A DNA stretch of 28,288 nt from a virus, in IMG/VR virus record IMGVR_UViG_3300047321_000042, positions 1 to 28,288 of that record, one strand, 5' to 3'. Positions 11,927-18,409 of this stretch are shown here, in pieces. The notes below the pieces were generated by a model. The model saw nothing but the letters and a program-made list of their open reading frames with translations. It did no database searches and was not told the origin of the DNA. The position numbers were made by a program, and so were the translations under genes. Each line of letters begins with the position of its first letter. The first letter of the stretch is position 1.

Positions 11927-11988
11927 AATTCTCATCGGGATGGGAAGCGTTGTGGGCTTGTAGAGGACAGCAACGTTAAATAATTTGG
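11927..11988 (+). ncRNA. structured inter-tRNA segment
   Basis: AAATT just after the Leu CCA pairs with AATTT at 11982-11986, and GCGTTG 11947-11952 pairs with CAACGT 11971-11976. It lies between tRNA-Leu(CAA) and tRNA-Thr and holds no ORF. The outer stem would include the CCA of the upstream tRNA, so it may only form before processing. Confidence 0.42.
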
Positions 11989-11998
11989 ACTCTCTAAT

Positions 11999-12074
11999 GC
12001 CCGGTTAGCTCCAACGGTAGAGCGACTGCCTTGTAAGCAGTGGGTTGTCTGTTCGAATCAGACACCGGGCACCA
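11999..12074 (+). tRNA. tRNA-Thr(UGU)
   Basis: GCCCGGT pairs with ACCGGGC, followed by A73 and CCA. ACTGC/GCAGT encloses CTTGTAA, giving UGU, which reads ACA. All arms are perfect. Confidence 0.95.
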
Positions 12075-12084
12075 AAGTTTAAAA

Positions 12085-12153
12085 GGAAGTTATCTGTATC
12101 CACTAAGAACTGGATTGTGTTGGGAAGTGGATTCCCGATAACAGCCAACTTCC
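12085..12153 (+). ncRNA. structured RNA between tRNA-Thr and tRNA-Gln
   Basis: Three nested stems stack in order: GGAAG/CTTCC (12085-12089 with 12149-12153), TTATC/GATAA (12090-12094 with 12137-12141) and TCCACT/AGTGGA (12099-12104 with 12126-12131). The size is 69 nt. No T-loop, CCA or U-run is present. Confidence 0.6.
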
Positions 12154-12159
12154 TTCAGT

Positions 12160-12235
12160 TGGGGTGTCGCCTAGAGGCCCAAGGCAATCGGCTTTGACCC
12201 GGTTATCGTAGGTTCGAATCCTACCACCCCTGCCA
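12160..12235 (+). tRNA. tRNA-Gln(UUG)
   Basis: GGGGTG pairs with CACCCC; position 1-72 is U-U, and a weak first pair is known for tRNA-Gln. G73 and CCA follow. ATCGG/CCGGT encloses CTTTGAC, giving UUG. Confidence 0.92.
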
Positions 12236-12239
12236 ACGA

Positions 12240-12253
12240 TTAAGTAGTAATAT
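12240..12253 (+). repeat. leader repeat copy 8 (divergent)
   Basis: TTAAGTAGTAATAT abuts the first base of tRNA-Ala. Confidence 0.5.
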
Positions 12254-12331
12254 GGGCTGTGGGACTGCTAGACGTGGTCACCTGCTTTGCAAGTAGGATA
12301 CAGGTCGGTTTGAATCCGACACGGTCCACCA
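12254..12331 (+). tRNA. tRNA-Ala(UGC)
   Basis: GGGCTGT pairs with ACGGTCC (two G-U), followed by A73 and CCA. CCTGC/GTAGG encloses TTTGCAA, giving UGC. The usual G3-U70 Ala identity pair is present (G3 opposite T70). Confidence 0.92.
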
Positions 12332-12340
12332 AGTTTCAAT

Positions 12341-12478
12341 GGGATGATCTACACACTTATATTGCGGAACCTTTTCTGCTAGCGCTGGCCGCATCGGAGA
12401 AACAATATATTTGACATGGACGCCGTAGAGTACTGGGTTGATCTCCAGTTGGGCCGGTTCGATTCCGCGCTCATCCCT
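12341..12478 (+). tRNA. expanded or degenerate tRNA-like locus, 138 nt
   Basis: GGGATGA (12341-12347) pairs perfectly with TCATCCC (12471-12477). ACTGG/CCAGT encloses an 8-nt loop GTTGATCT and a TTCGATT T-loop follows, but the T stem has only three good pairs and the 3' end is CCG, not CCA. About 62 extra bases lie between the acceptor and the D/anticodon region. It is either a tRNA with an insertion or a pseudogene. Confidence 0.38.
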
Positions 12479-12523
12479 CCGATTACTATGGGTTTAACTG
12501 TACCCAAACAAGAAACAGTCTAT

Positions 12524-12598
12524 GTCACATTCGTCTATTGGTTAGGACACTTGACTTTCTATCAGGTAAGGCGGGTTCGACTCCCGCATGTGACTCCA
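12524..12598 (+). tRNA. tRNA-Glu(UUC)
   Basis: GTCACAT pairs with ATGTGAC, followed by U73 and CCA. CTTGA/TCAGG encloses CTTTCTA, giving UUC. The D arm is the typical tRNA-Glu TCGTCTA form. Confidence 0.93.
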
Positions 12599-12604
12599 AA
12601 TTAT

Positions 12605-12678
12605 GGGTTGTTCGTATAGTGGTATTACGCTGGTCTCCAAATCCAGTTACTGGGGTTCGATTCCTCGACGGCCCGCCA
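12605..12678 (+). tRNA. tRNA-Trp(CCA)
   Basis: GGGTTGT pairs with ACGGCCC (two U-G), followed by G73 and CCA. CTGG/CCAG encloses CTCCAAA, giving CCA. It is the last gene of the array; a terminator follows 35 nt later. Confidence 0.93.
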
Positions 12679-12713
12679 ATCTTCTTCATAACAAACTTTT
12701 CATTTATGTACTT

Positions 12714-12746
12714 ATGCCCTGGGAGAAATCTCAGGGCATTTTTCTT
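12714..12746 (+). terminator. terminator of the tRNA array
   Basis: ATGCCCTG (12714-12721) pairs with CAGGGCAT (12732-12739), with inner GA/TC pairs, followed by a T-rich run. It separates the tRNA array from the NAD operon promoter, which overlaps its tail. Confidence 0.9.
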
Positions 12747-12772
12747 TACTTTTTCGCATATTAGGGTATAAT
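12745..12772 (+). promoter_or_regulatory. early promoter of the NAD salvage operon
   Basis: TTTACT 12745-12750 and GGG-extended TATAAT 12767-12772 with 16-bp spacing; the first gene starts 32 nt after the -10. Confidence 0.8.
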
Positions 12773-12803
12773 AGATGTATCCTTAACGATGGAGAATGTA
12801 AAA

Positions 12804-13070
12804 ATGGCTGAAGCCAGTAAAGTATTGATTCCGGTACAAAAGGTTGTTGATGAGGAATTCATTCAACTCAATTTGACAGTTGAAGAAGCGATTTTCCTCC
12901 GCGATATTATTTGGCACGTAGGCGGCGATCCTATTGCTAGCCGAAGGAAACATGGAGATGCGATCAAAAATGCGATCCGCCCTTTCATTCCGGCCAAAGA
13001 ATGGAAAGATCGAGAAGATTATGGTTTTGAAGATGGCGCGTTTTATTTTCGTAGCGGAGTGACTGATTGA
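12804..13070 (+). CDS. hypothetical protein, 88 aa, first gene of NAD operon
   Basis: An 88-residue acidic-to-neutral protein. The core LTVEEAIFLRDIIWHVGGDP followed by SRRKHGDAIKNAIRPFIP looks like a small all-alpha domain recurring in phages, but no function is known to me. ATG 12804 is chosen because GGAG lies 9 nt upstream; an in-frame ATG at 12789 overlaps that site. Its TGA overlaps the ATG of the adenylyltransferase gene, so the two are tightly coupled. Confidence 0.72.
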   Translation: MAEASKVLIPVQKVVDEEFIQLNLTVEEAIFLRDIIWHVGGDPIASRRKHGDAIKNAIRPFIPAKEWKDREDYGFEDGAFYFRSGVTD

Positions 13071-14152
13071 TGAGTAAGCGTATTGGTGTATTGATTGGTC
13101 GTTTTGAAGGCTATCATAATGAACATCACGACCATGTGCGTCGTGCAGCGCTGGAAAACGATGTGGTGATCATCCTGCTAGGCTCTAGCAATCGTCGCGT
13201 GTCGATCAAGAATCCCCTCACGGTAAAGCAGCGGGAAGAACTGATTTCTGAGAACATCTGGGCGGATTATGAGATTCCGCCATCAGTTAGATTTGTGTTT
13301 AAGCCGCTGCCTGATGATCCTCTTGACAACGATGCTTGGGCAGAAATGGTTCGCATGAATGTGAATTCGCAAGCCCGTTGGGAAGATACGATTACGCTGT
13401 ATGGTAGCGACAAGGATGAATCGACGTTCTACCTGAAGATGTTTCCGGAATGGAAACAAGGCATTACACCAGCCAAGAGTAGCATGGACGCAACGACGCT
13501 GCGTAAGGCTTGGTTTGATGGGTATCAGACAGATTTGCTGCTGAATAAGATGCACAAAGAAGTTCCCTACGCGACTATTCAATATCTGAATTCGTTGCCT
13601 TTCAATATGGACCTACAGCAAGAGTGGAAGTATTATCAAGATGAGGCTTTGCGCTTCTCTGGATATCCGTATAAGGAAACGTTGAACTTCAGCTGTGCGG
13701 ATGCGATTGTTCGTTGGCGCGATTACTTCTTGTTCATCATCCGCGCTCGCGTTCCGGGTAAAGGCTGCAAGGCTACTCCTGGCGGGTTTAAGAACCGCGA
13801 TGAGACTTTCCAACAAGCTGCGATTCGTGAATTTTATGAGGAATGCCGCCCGAATATTCCGCCTGATGCCTTGGAGAAATGTATCAAGGCAACTAAGCTG
13901 TTCGATGACCCGCATCGGGCAATGGGTATTCCCCGTAGTACGTTGGGAGTGTATTTCGATATCACTGATATGTTTGATGACTTCCCTGAAATCTATCCGG
14001 CTGATGACGCGGCTGGATATGAATGGGTTCACCAACAACGGTTGGATGATATCGCCGCTGAAACGTATGATGATCACATCTTCATGGTGAAGCACTTCGT
14101 GAAGGTTGAGAAGGAACTGCAACAGTTGGATAATCTTCTTTTGGGTATGTAA
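13070..14152 (+). CDS. nadM: bifunctional NMN adenylyltransferase / Nudix hydrolase
   Basis: Two-domain NAD enzyme of 360 aa. The N-terminal nucleotidyltransferase starts IGVLIGRFEGYHNEHHDH; HNEH (16-19) replaces the usual H-x-G-H, and SMDATTLR supplies the C-terminal S-x-T-x-x-R-like motif. It would join NMN and ATP to give NAD+. The C-terminal half is a Nudix hydrolase with GGFKNRDETFQQAAIREFYEE as Nudix box, as in NadM-Nudix proteins that also cleave ADP-ribose or nucleotide damage products. It lies between orf88 and NAMPT and makes the second step of nicotinamide salvage. The start is ATG 13070; TTG 13067 is less likely. Confidence 0.9.
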   Translation: MSKRIGVLIGRFEGYHNEHHDHVRRAALENDVVIILLGSSNRRVSIKNPLTVKQREELISENIWADYEIPPSVRFVFKPLPDDPLDNDAWAEMVRMNVNSQARWEDTITLYGSDKDESTFYLKMFPEWKQGITPAKSSMDATTLRKAWFDGYQTDLLLNKMHKEVPYATIQYLNSLPFNMDLQQEWKYYQDEALRFSGYPYKETLNFSCADAIVRWRDYFLFIIRARVPGKGCKATPGGFKNRDETFQQAAIREFYEECRPNIPPDALEKCIKATKLFDDPHRAMGIPRSTLGVYFDITDMFDDFPEIYPADDAAGYEWVHQQRLDDIAAETYDDHIFMVKHFVKVEKELQQLDNLLLGM

Positions 14153-14163
14153 GGAAAATAATA

Positions 14164-15603
14164 ATGTCTTTGAATTCGATTCTTGCGGCAAACTTCATTC
14201 TTCTGTGCGATAGCTACAAGCTGCATCACTTCGCTGAGTATCCGGATGATACTCAATTCATCTACTCGACGGTGGTGCCTCGCAAGGGTTCTGCATATAC
14301 GAAGGAAATTGTTGCCACCGGCGCAACGTTTGTGGCGGCTGAACTGGCTGCTGTTCGTATTACTCAAGAAATGATTGACGAAGCCGAACTGGAAGTCAAT
14401 GCCTACGGTTATGAGTTCAACCGTAAAGATTGGGAAACCATCGTCCGTGAGTTTGACGGTCGTCTGCCTCTGGATGTCTACGGAGTTGAGGAAGGTACGG
14501 TTGTCAAACCCAACACTCCGATTCTGGGTATTGTGAATACTGACCCGCGCTTCTTCTGGTTGGTTTCCTATGTTGAAACGGTTGTTCAGCGTATCATGTG
14601 GAAGATGACCACAGTTGCATCGATCAGCCGCTACTGCTACAAAGAGCTTGAGGAAGTTACTGCACTCACCGGTTCTACTAAGGAACTGCTGGAATACAAG
14701 CTGCATAACTTTGGTGATCGCGGTGCAGATGGCGAAGATGGCGCGATTTTGGCAGCAATCGCTCACGGCACGTTGTTCAGCGGTTCTGACTGTCTCAGCG
14801 CCGGTCGCTATATCAAGAAGCTGTATCGCACCAGCAAGAACTATCTCAGTTCGGTTGACGCGACGGAGCATAGCGTAATGTGCTCGCACTCGGATGCTAA
14901 GACCAAGGATGACTTTGGTGCAGCTGAGATGTCGGTTACTCGTCTGGAAGAAGCGGTTAAGCGTACTCAACGCGGCATCGGCATTCCGTTGCAATCGGTT
15001 GTGATTGATACGTATGATGATGAACGTTTTGTCAAGGAATATCTGGGAGAACGTCTGAAGGAACGTATTGTTGCATCTGGCGGCGTTCTCGTTGCACGGC
15101 CTGATTCGGGCGATCCTATGACCAAGCCTATTCAAGTGATCGAATGGCTTGATGAGAAGTTTGGTTCTACTGATAACGCCATGGGATTCAAAACGCTGCA
15201 TCCTTCAGTTCGCGTTATCCAGGGTGACGGCATCAACCAAGATTCTCTGGTGAAGATTCTGGACAATCTGGTCAAGTCTGGGTACTCGCTGGATAATCTG
15301 ACGTTTGGTATGGGCGGCGGTTTGACTCATGGTCCTGGCCGCGATGAGTTCAGCTTCTCGATGAAGGCAACGGCTCGTTTGGGCGGTGGAGTTTGGGTCA
15401 ATCTTCTGAAGGAACCTAAGACAGACGCAAGCAAGAAGTCGTTGACTGGTCTGGCTCATACGCAGTACGATGGCGACGATTTGATTGTGACATCGGACTA
15501 CACGGTGTTCCAATCGCAGAAGGGTTGGAGGCGTTATTTCAGCGACGGATTTGTTGACTATGTCCCGAAGTTTGAAGAAGTCCGCGCACGCGCCCGCTCG
15601 TAA
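14164..15603 (+). CDS. nadV: nicotinamide phosphoribosyltransferase (NAMPT/NadV)
   Basis: Full-length NAMPT of 479 aa that converts nicotinamide and PRPP to NMN. Type II phosphoribosyltransferase signatures are present: HNFGDRG (181-187), catalytic His236 in DATEHSV (equivalent to human His247), ARPDSGDP (311-318) and TFGMGGGL (380-387). AAGGAAAAT lies before ATG. With the upstream adenylyltransferase it gives a two-step route from nicotinamide to NAD+. Phage operons of this type are known to counter host defences that deplete NAD+ (the NARP2 pathway, from memory). Confidence 0.96.
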   Translation: MSLNSILAANFILLCDSYKLHHFAEYPDDTQFIYSTVVPRKGSAYTKEIVATGATFVAAELAAVRITQEMIDEAELEVNAYGYEFNRKDWETIVREFDGRLPLDVYGVEEGTVVKPNTPILGIVNTDPRFFWLVSYVETVVQRIMWKMTTVASISRYCYKELEEVTALTGSTKELLEYKLHNFGDRGADGEDGAILAAIAHGTLFSGSDCLSAGRYIKKLYRTSKNYLSSVDATEHSVMCSHSDAKTKDDFGAAEMSVTRLEEAVKRTQRGIGIPLQSVVIDTYDDERFVKEYLGERLKERIVASGGVLVARPDSGDPMTKPIQVIEWLDEKFGSTDNAMGFKTLHPSVRVIQGDGINQDSLVKILDNLVKSGYSLDNLTFGMGGGLTHGPGRDEFSFSMKATARLGGGVWVNLLKEPKTDASKKSLTGLAHTQYDGDDLIVTSDYTVFQSQKGWRRYFSDGFVDYVPKFEEVRARARS

Positions 15604-15838
15604 GTTTGTCTGTGTAGAATACCCTGCTTTTGCCTGGCAGGGCATGACACCCGGAACAGAGAGAAAGAAAGCGATTATTGATCACATTCTGATCATGGGT
15701 AAGTTGCCGGTGAATCGCAAGTATTGCCTCCAGACTAGGGAAGATGTAGATTTGTTTCGTTTGCTCAAGAAAGGAACTATCAAGCAGATTCGAGAGGTAT
15801 GGCGGCGTCATGGCAATAGTTATGTAGTGTTGACATAA
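15560..15838 (+). CDS. hypothetical protein, 92 aa, last gene of NAD operon
   Basis: A 92-residue basic protein. The part from KFVCVEYPAFAWQGM to the end looks conserved: two helices (TERKKAIIDHILIMG, TREDVDLFRLLKKG) and a final IREVWRRHGNSYVVL. ATG 15560 lies inside the NAMPT gene, with a weak ribosome site; the first 15 residues may not be translated if a later start is used. It ends 3 nt before the terminator. No family recognised; its place suggests a link to NAD salvage. Confidence 0.65.
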   Translation: MSRSLKKSAHAPARKFVCVEYPAFAWQGMTPGTERKKAIIDHILIMGKLPVNRKYCLQTREDVDLFRLLKKGTIKQIREVWRRHGNSYVVLT

Positions 15839-15841
15839 AGC

Positions 15842-15875
15842 AAAAGCCCTTCAGAAATGAAGGGCTTTTCTTTTT
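15842..15875 (+). terminator. terminator of the NAD operon
   Basis: AAAAGCCCTTC (15842-15852) pairs with GAAGGGCTTTT (15859-15869) around AGAAAT, followed by more T. Confidence 0.92.
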
Positions 15876-15893
15876 AGTGCTTTAGGGTATAAT
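15866..15893 (+). promoter_or_regulatory. early promoter of the second GIY-YIG gene
   Basis: TTTTCT 15866-15871 and GGG-extended TATAAT 15888-15893 with 16-bp spacing; it overlaps the terminator tail, as at 12745. Confidence 0.72.
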
Positions 15894-15912
15894 AGGCTAA
15901 AAGGAGGATGCT

Positions 15913-16776
15913 ATGGCTTTGGTATATCTATTGAGGAACCCGTTAAAGGTTGATTCCTCTGGCAGAAACAAGATTTTCTATGTGGGATTGAGTATCTACG
16001 ATAATCCAGACGGACGACCTTTGGTACATCAGAAGGAAGCCTCTGGCGGAGAGGTTGGTTACAATCCCCACAAGAACCGCACCATTCAAATGATTCTGAA
16101 GAATGGATTAGAGCCTGAAGTTGAGATAGTTGATATCGGTATCTCTAAGGAACAAGCGGTTGAACTAGAGATATTCATGATTGCCTTCCTGGGCCGAAAG
16201 GCTTATGATAAAGGAGGTATCCTTTGTAACATCACTAAAGGCGGTGATGGTAATACAAGCGAGAGAACGCCCGAAGAACTGGCCAGACTCAAACAAGCTG
16301 TTCAGGATCATTGGGATTCCAAATCGCCAGAAGAAAAGAAGGCGCATGGAGATTTGATGATAGAGGGTCTCAAAAAGAAGCTTGAGACCGATCCCGAGTT
16401 TAGGAAAGCGTACAGCGAAGCCATGAGGCAGACAGCCTTAAACCGTCCTGATTTACAAGAGGTGGCCAGGAAGGCACGCGCGGCTGTGAGCGACGAATCC
16501 TTTAAGTTAGGTCGTAAGAAATCTGCGGCCAATATCAAGGCTCAAGGATTGAAGAGAGATAGAGTTGATTGTCCTCATTGCGGAGAAAATACTGCGGTCA
16601 ACAATCTAGCTGCATACCACGGAGAAGGTAAGTGTACGGGAGACAAGAGTCTCAGAAAGGATATAACCGGCAACAAAGGAAAATATCCTAGAATTCGAGC
16701 CTCTTGTACTATATGTAGAATGGAGACAACCACAGCCAGATTAAACGTTCATCTCAAAAAGACCCACGGAGTATAA
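15913..16776 (+). CDS. GIY-YIG endonuclease with two C-terminal zinc fingers
   Basis: Free-standing endonuclease of 287 aa. The GIY-YIG-like core has LVYLLRNP (3-10) and FYVGLS (22-27), a downstream Glu in AVELEIFMIAFLG and NITKGGDG as in phage relatives. A charged linker (about 115-215) follows. Two zinc-binding modules end the protein: C220, C223, H236, C241 and C265, C268, H280, H285 (a classical C2H2 pattern). AGGAGG lies before ATG. The gene has its own promoter and terminator and sits at the border between early plus-strand and late minus-strand genes. Confidence 0.82.
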   Translation: MALVYLLRNPLKVDSSGRNKIFYVGLSIYDNPDGRPLVHQKEASGGEVGYNPHKNRTIQMILKNGLEPEVEIVDIGISKEQAVELEIFMIAFLGRKAYDKGGILCNITKGGDGNTSERTPEELARLKQAVQDHWDSKSPEEKKAHGDLMIEGLKKKLETDPEFRKAYSEAMRQTALNRPDLQEVARKARAAVSDESFKLGRKKSAANIKAQGLKRDRVDCPHCGENTAVNNLAAYHGEGKCTGDKSLRKDITGNKGKYPRIRASCTICRMETTTARLNVHLKKTHGV

Positions 16777-16779
16777 CAA

Positions 16780-16808
16780 AAAAGCCCTCAGGATTCCTGA
16801 GGGCTTTT
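16780..16808. terminator. bidirectional terminator at the convergent border
   Basis: AAAAGCCCTCAGG (16780-16792) pairs with CCTGAGGGCTTTT (16796-16808) and gives U-runs on both strands, serving the GIY-YIG gene (plus) and gene 23 (minus). Confidence 0.92.
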
Positions 16809-16833
16809 CCATTTATTGCTTAACTACTCGGAG

Positions 16834-16853
16834 CATGAGGGCCGAAACCCTCA
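16834..16853 (-). other. hairpin just after gene 23
   Basis: ATGAGGG (16834-16840) pairs with CCCTCAT (16847-16853) five bases after the capsid stop on the minus strand. With no U-run it may stabilise the capsid mRNA 3' end. Confidence 0.6.
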
Positions 16854-16857
16854 TTTC

Positions 16858-18153
16858 TCAAAATAGTTTAGTCACGACCGCTTTCCGGTAAAATCCATTC
16901 TCACCTTGACCAAGACCAGCGCCAGTAGCGGGCGTACCAGACGCATCCTGTTTATAAAAAGGATTGGCGCTGATAGCGTACCTGGTCTTGAAACCCATAC
17001 GCGGATTGAAGTTGTCTTCACCAACAGTACGGTACATTTCCAACGGAGTGTACGGGCTGTAGAAAATACCAGCGTCCATTTCGTTAGCGCCCTTGTATGC
17101 AACGCAGTAGAACTCGCGATCAGCATACGGGTCGATGTGTACGCGCATACCGTTAGCCAAAACACCAGCGAACGTGCTAGACGTAGAATCAACCTTGATA
17201 GAGGTTGCTAGGTTAGGGTTGTATTCTAGAACACCAGCCATTGCCAAAGCAGAAGCAACGTTAGGAGAAACTAGCAAACGATTACCCTTACCACGCTTCG
17301 TATCAATCGCGATAGCGTTAGCGTCCAATTCGATTTGGAACAATAGACCCTTCCAACGTTCCATCATCCAACGGCCGTCAGTATCAACGGTAACGTCGAA
17401 TAGACCAGCCTTAGTTGCACCAGCTGCGCCGTACTTGGCAGCGATCAACATCGTGCGGATGAATTCGCGGTTCATTTCAGCTTGGATTTCGGTCACTAGC
17501 ATTTCGCTTAGGATCGAGTCAACTTCAAGACCGTGAACAGCTTGCATGTCTTGACGTAGTTCGTGCGTGTAGTCAGCGAATAGACCACGAGCCTTTGCAG
17601 ACACGGTCGTCTTTTCGATGCTGAAAGCCATCTGCGCCCAAGGAGTCGTAGACCCTAGAGATTCAGCAGTAGCCGTAGACATACCGGTACCAGTTGTAGG
17701 ATCAACAGCAGGCGTACCCGTTGTGATGTAGTCCTTCGGTAGACCGGTCATAGAACCAGCTTGCGCGCCTGCACCAGAGAATGCAGAGTTAGCTTCGTTG
17801 AATAGAGCTTCAGCGCCGGTTTGGTTCGTATAACGCGAACGCATTGCGAATACTAGACCATCAGGAGTCTTTAGCGGTTGTACGCCGAAGAATTCCATGC
17901 TGATAAGCATCGGAGGCAAACGCTTTGCCATCTTGATAAGAACGGGAGACCACGTAGCAACAGAAGTGCCAGTAGCGTTCGTAGAAGCAGCAGTTTCCAA
18001 TAGGAATTGCTGATTAGACTTACACCATGCTTCTTGGTTTTCCAAGAGGCGAGCAGCGATCTTTTGTTGGTTCAATTCAGCAGCTGATTGTGAGTCGGTG
18101 GACTCTAGAACAGGCTTCCACTTGTTTAGCATTTCTTCAGTGACGAGTGCCAT
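16858..18153 (-). CDS. 23: major capsid protein (T4 gp23-like)
   Basis: Major head protein of 431 aa, shorter than T4 gp23 (521 aa). It keeps the T4 signature: MLNKWKPVLE near the start, FFGVQPLKTPDG, a helical ELRQDMQAVHGLEVDSILSE segment, then FAGVLANGMRVHIDPYA and GYKGANEMDAGIFYSPY-like and MGFKTRYAISANPF blocks near the C-terminus. The N-terminal 50-odd residues form a charged propeptide; LLE at 51-53 is a candidate site for the gp21 protease, whose T4 form cleaves after I/L-x-E. Two late promoters and three hairpins precede it. Leu is often coded CTA here. Confidence 0.96.
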   Translation of the reverse strand: MALVTEEMLNKWKPVLESTDSQSAAELNQQKIAARLLENQEAWCKSNQQFLLETAASTNATGTSVATWSPVLIKMAKRLPPMLISMEFFGVQPLKTPDGLVFAMRSRYTNQTGAEALFNEANSAFSGAGAQAGSMTGLPKDYITTGTPAVDPTTGTGMSTATAESLGSTTPWAQMAFSIEKTTVSAKARGLFADYTHELRQDMQAVHGLEVDSILSEMLVTEIQAEMNREFIRTMLIAAKYGAAGATKAGLFDVTVDTDGRWMMERWKGLLFQIELDANAIAIDTKRGKGNRLLVSPNVASALAMAGVLEYNPNLATSIKVDSTSSTFAGVLANGMRVHIDPYADREFYCVAYKGANEMDAGIFYSPYTPLEMYRTVGEDNFNPRMGFKTRYAISANPFYKQDASGTPATGAGLGQGENGFYRKAVVTKLF

Positions 18154-18187
18154 TTGTATTTCCTATTAAAGTTTTAACATACAACTA

Positions 18188-18194
18188 TATTTAG
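18188..18194 (-). promoter_or_regulatory. late promoter proximal to gene 23
   Basis: CTAAATA on the minus strand, 34 nt before the gene 23 ATG; it abuts a GAGGATG/CATCCTC hairpin (18194-18219). Confidence 0.72.
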
Positions 18195-18360
18195 AGGATG
18201 TTTTGCAAACGCCATCCTCATAGGTTTCTAATCGAGTCCAAGCTCAAAGAGAATTTTATAAAGGGAGGTTTGCGCTCCCTTTTGATTCATATCTACTATT
18301 ACTTAGTTCTCTAAGCAGGAGATTGAATCGAAACATAAACGGGGAGTGTTTGCTCCCCGT
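18194..18360 (-). other. three hairpins between genes 22 and 23
   Basis: GAGGATG/CATCCTC (18194-18219), AAAGGGAG/CTCCCTTT (18260-18282) and ACGGGGAG/CTCCCCGT (18339-18360) lie in a gap of 256 nt with no ORF. The last is followed on the minus strand by TTTATGTTT and may terminate scaffold transcripts; the others may stabilise the abundant capsid mRNA. Confidence 0.68.
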
Positions 18361-18395
18361 GCGATAGTCTTGTACTTCCCTATCGCCTCAAAAGA

Positions 18396-18402
18396 TATTT
18401 AG
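18396..18402 (-). promoter_or_regulatory. late promoter distal to gene 23
   Basis: CTAAATA on the minus strand, 7 nt after the gene 22 stop; it gives gene 23 a second, upstream start with a leader containing all three hairpins. Confidence 0.6.
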
Positions 18403-18409
18403 ATACGGA

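Noticed and set aside
11601-11927. Minus-strand ORF of 108 aa with GFEPARPF and GFEPTT motifs
   Set aside because: It is antisense to tRNA-Tyr and the two tRNA-Leu genes; GFEPxxP-type peptides are a known artefact of translating tRNA T-arms.
10561-12253. CRISPR array reading of the repeated motif
   Set aside because: Repeat units are only 14 nt, spacing is irregular, and the gaps are tRNA genes; no cas genes are present.
12416-12771. Two overlapping plus-strand ORFs (67 and 77 aa)
   Set aside because: They read through tRNA-Glu and tRNA-Trp and lack ribosome sites.
14074-15201. Minus-strand ORF of 375 aa opposite the NAD genes
   Set aside because: It is the mirror frame of strongly supported NadM and NAMPT genes, with no family signature and no promoter.
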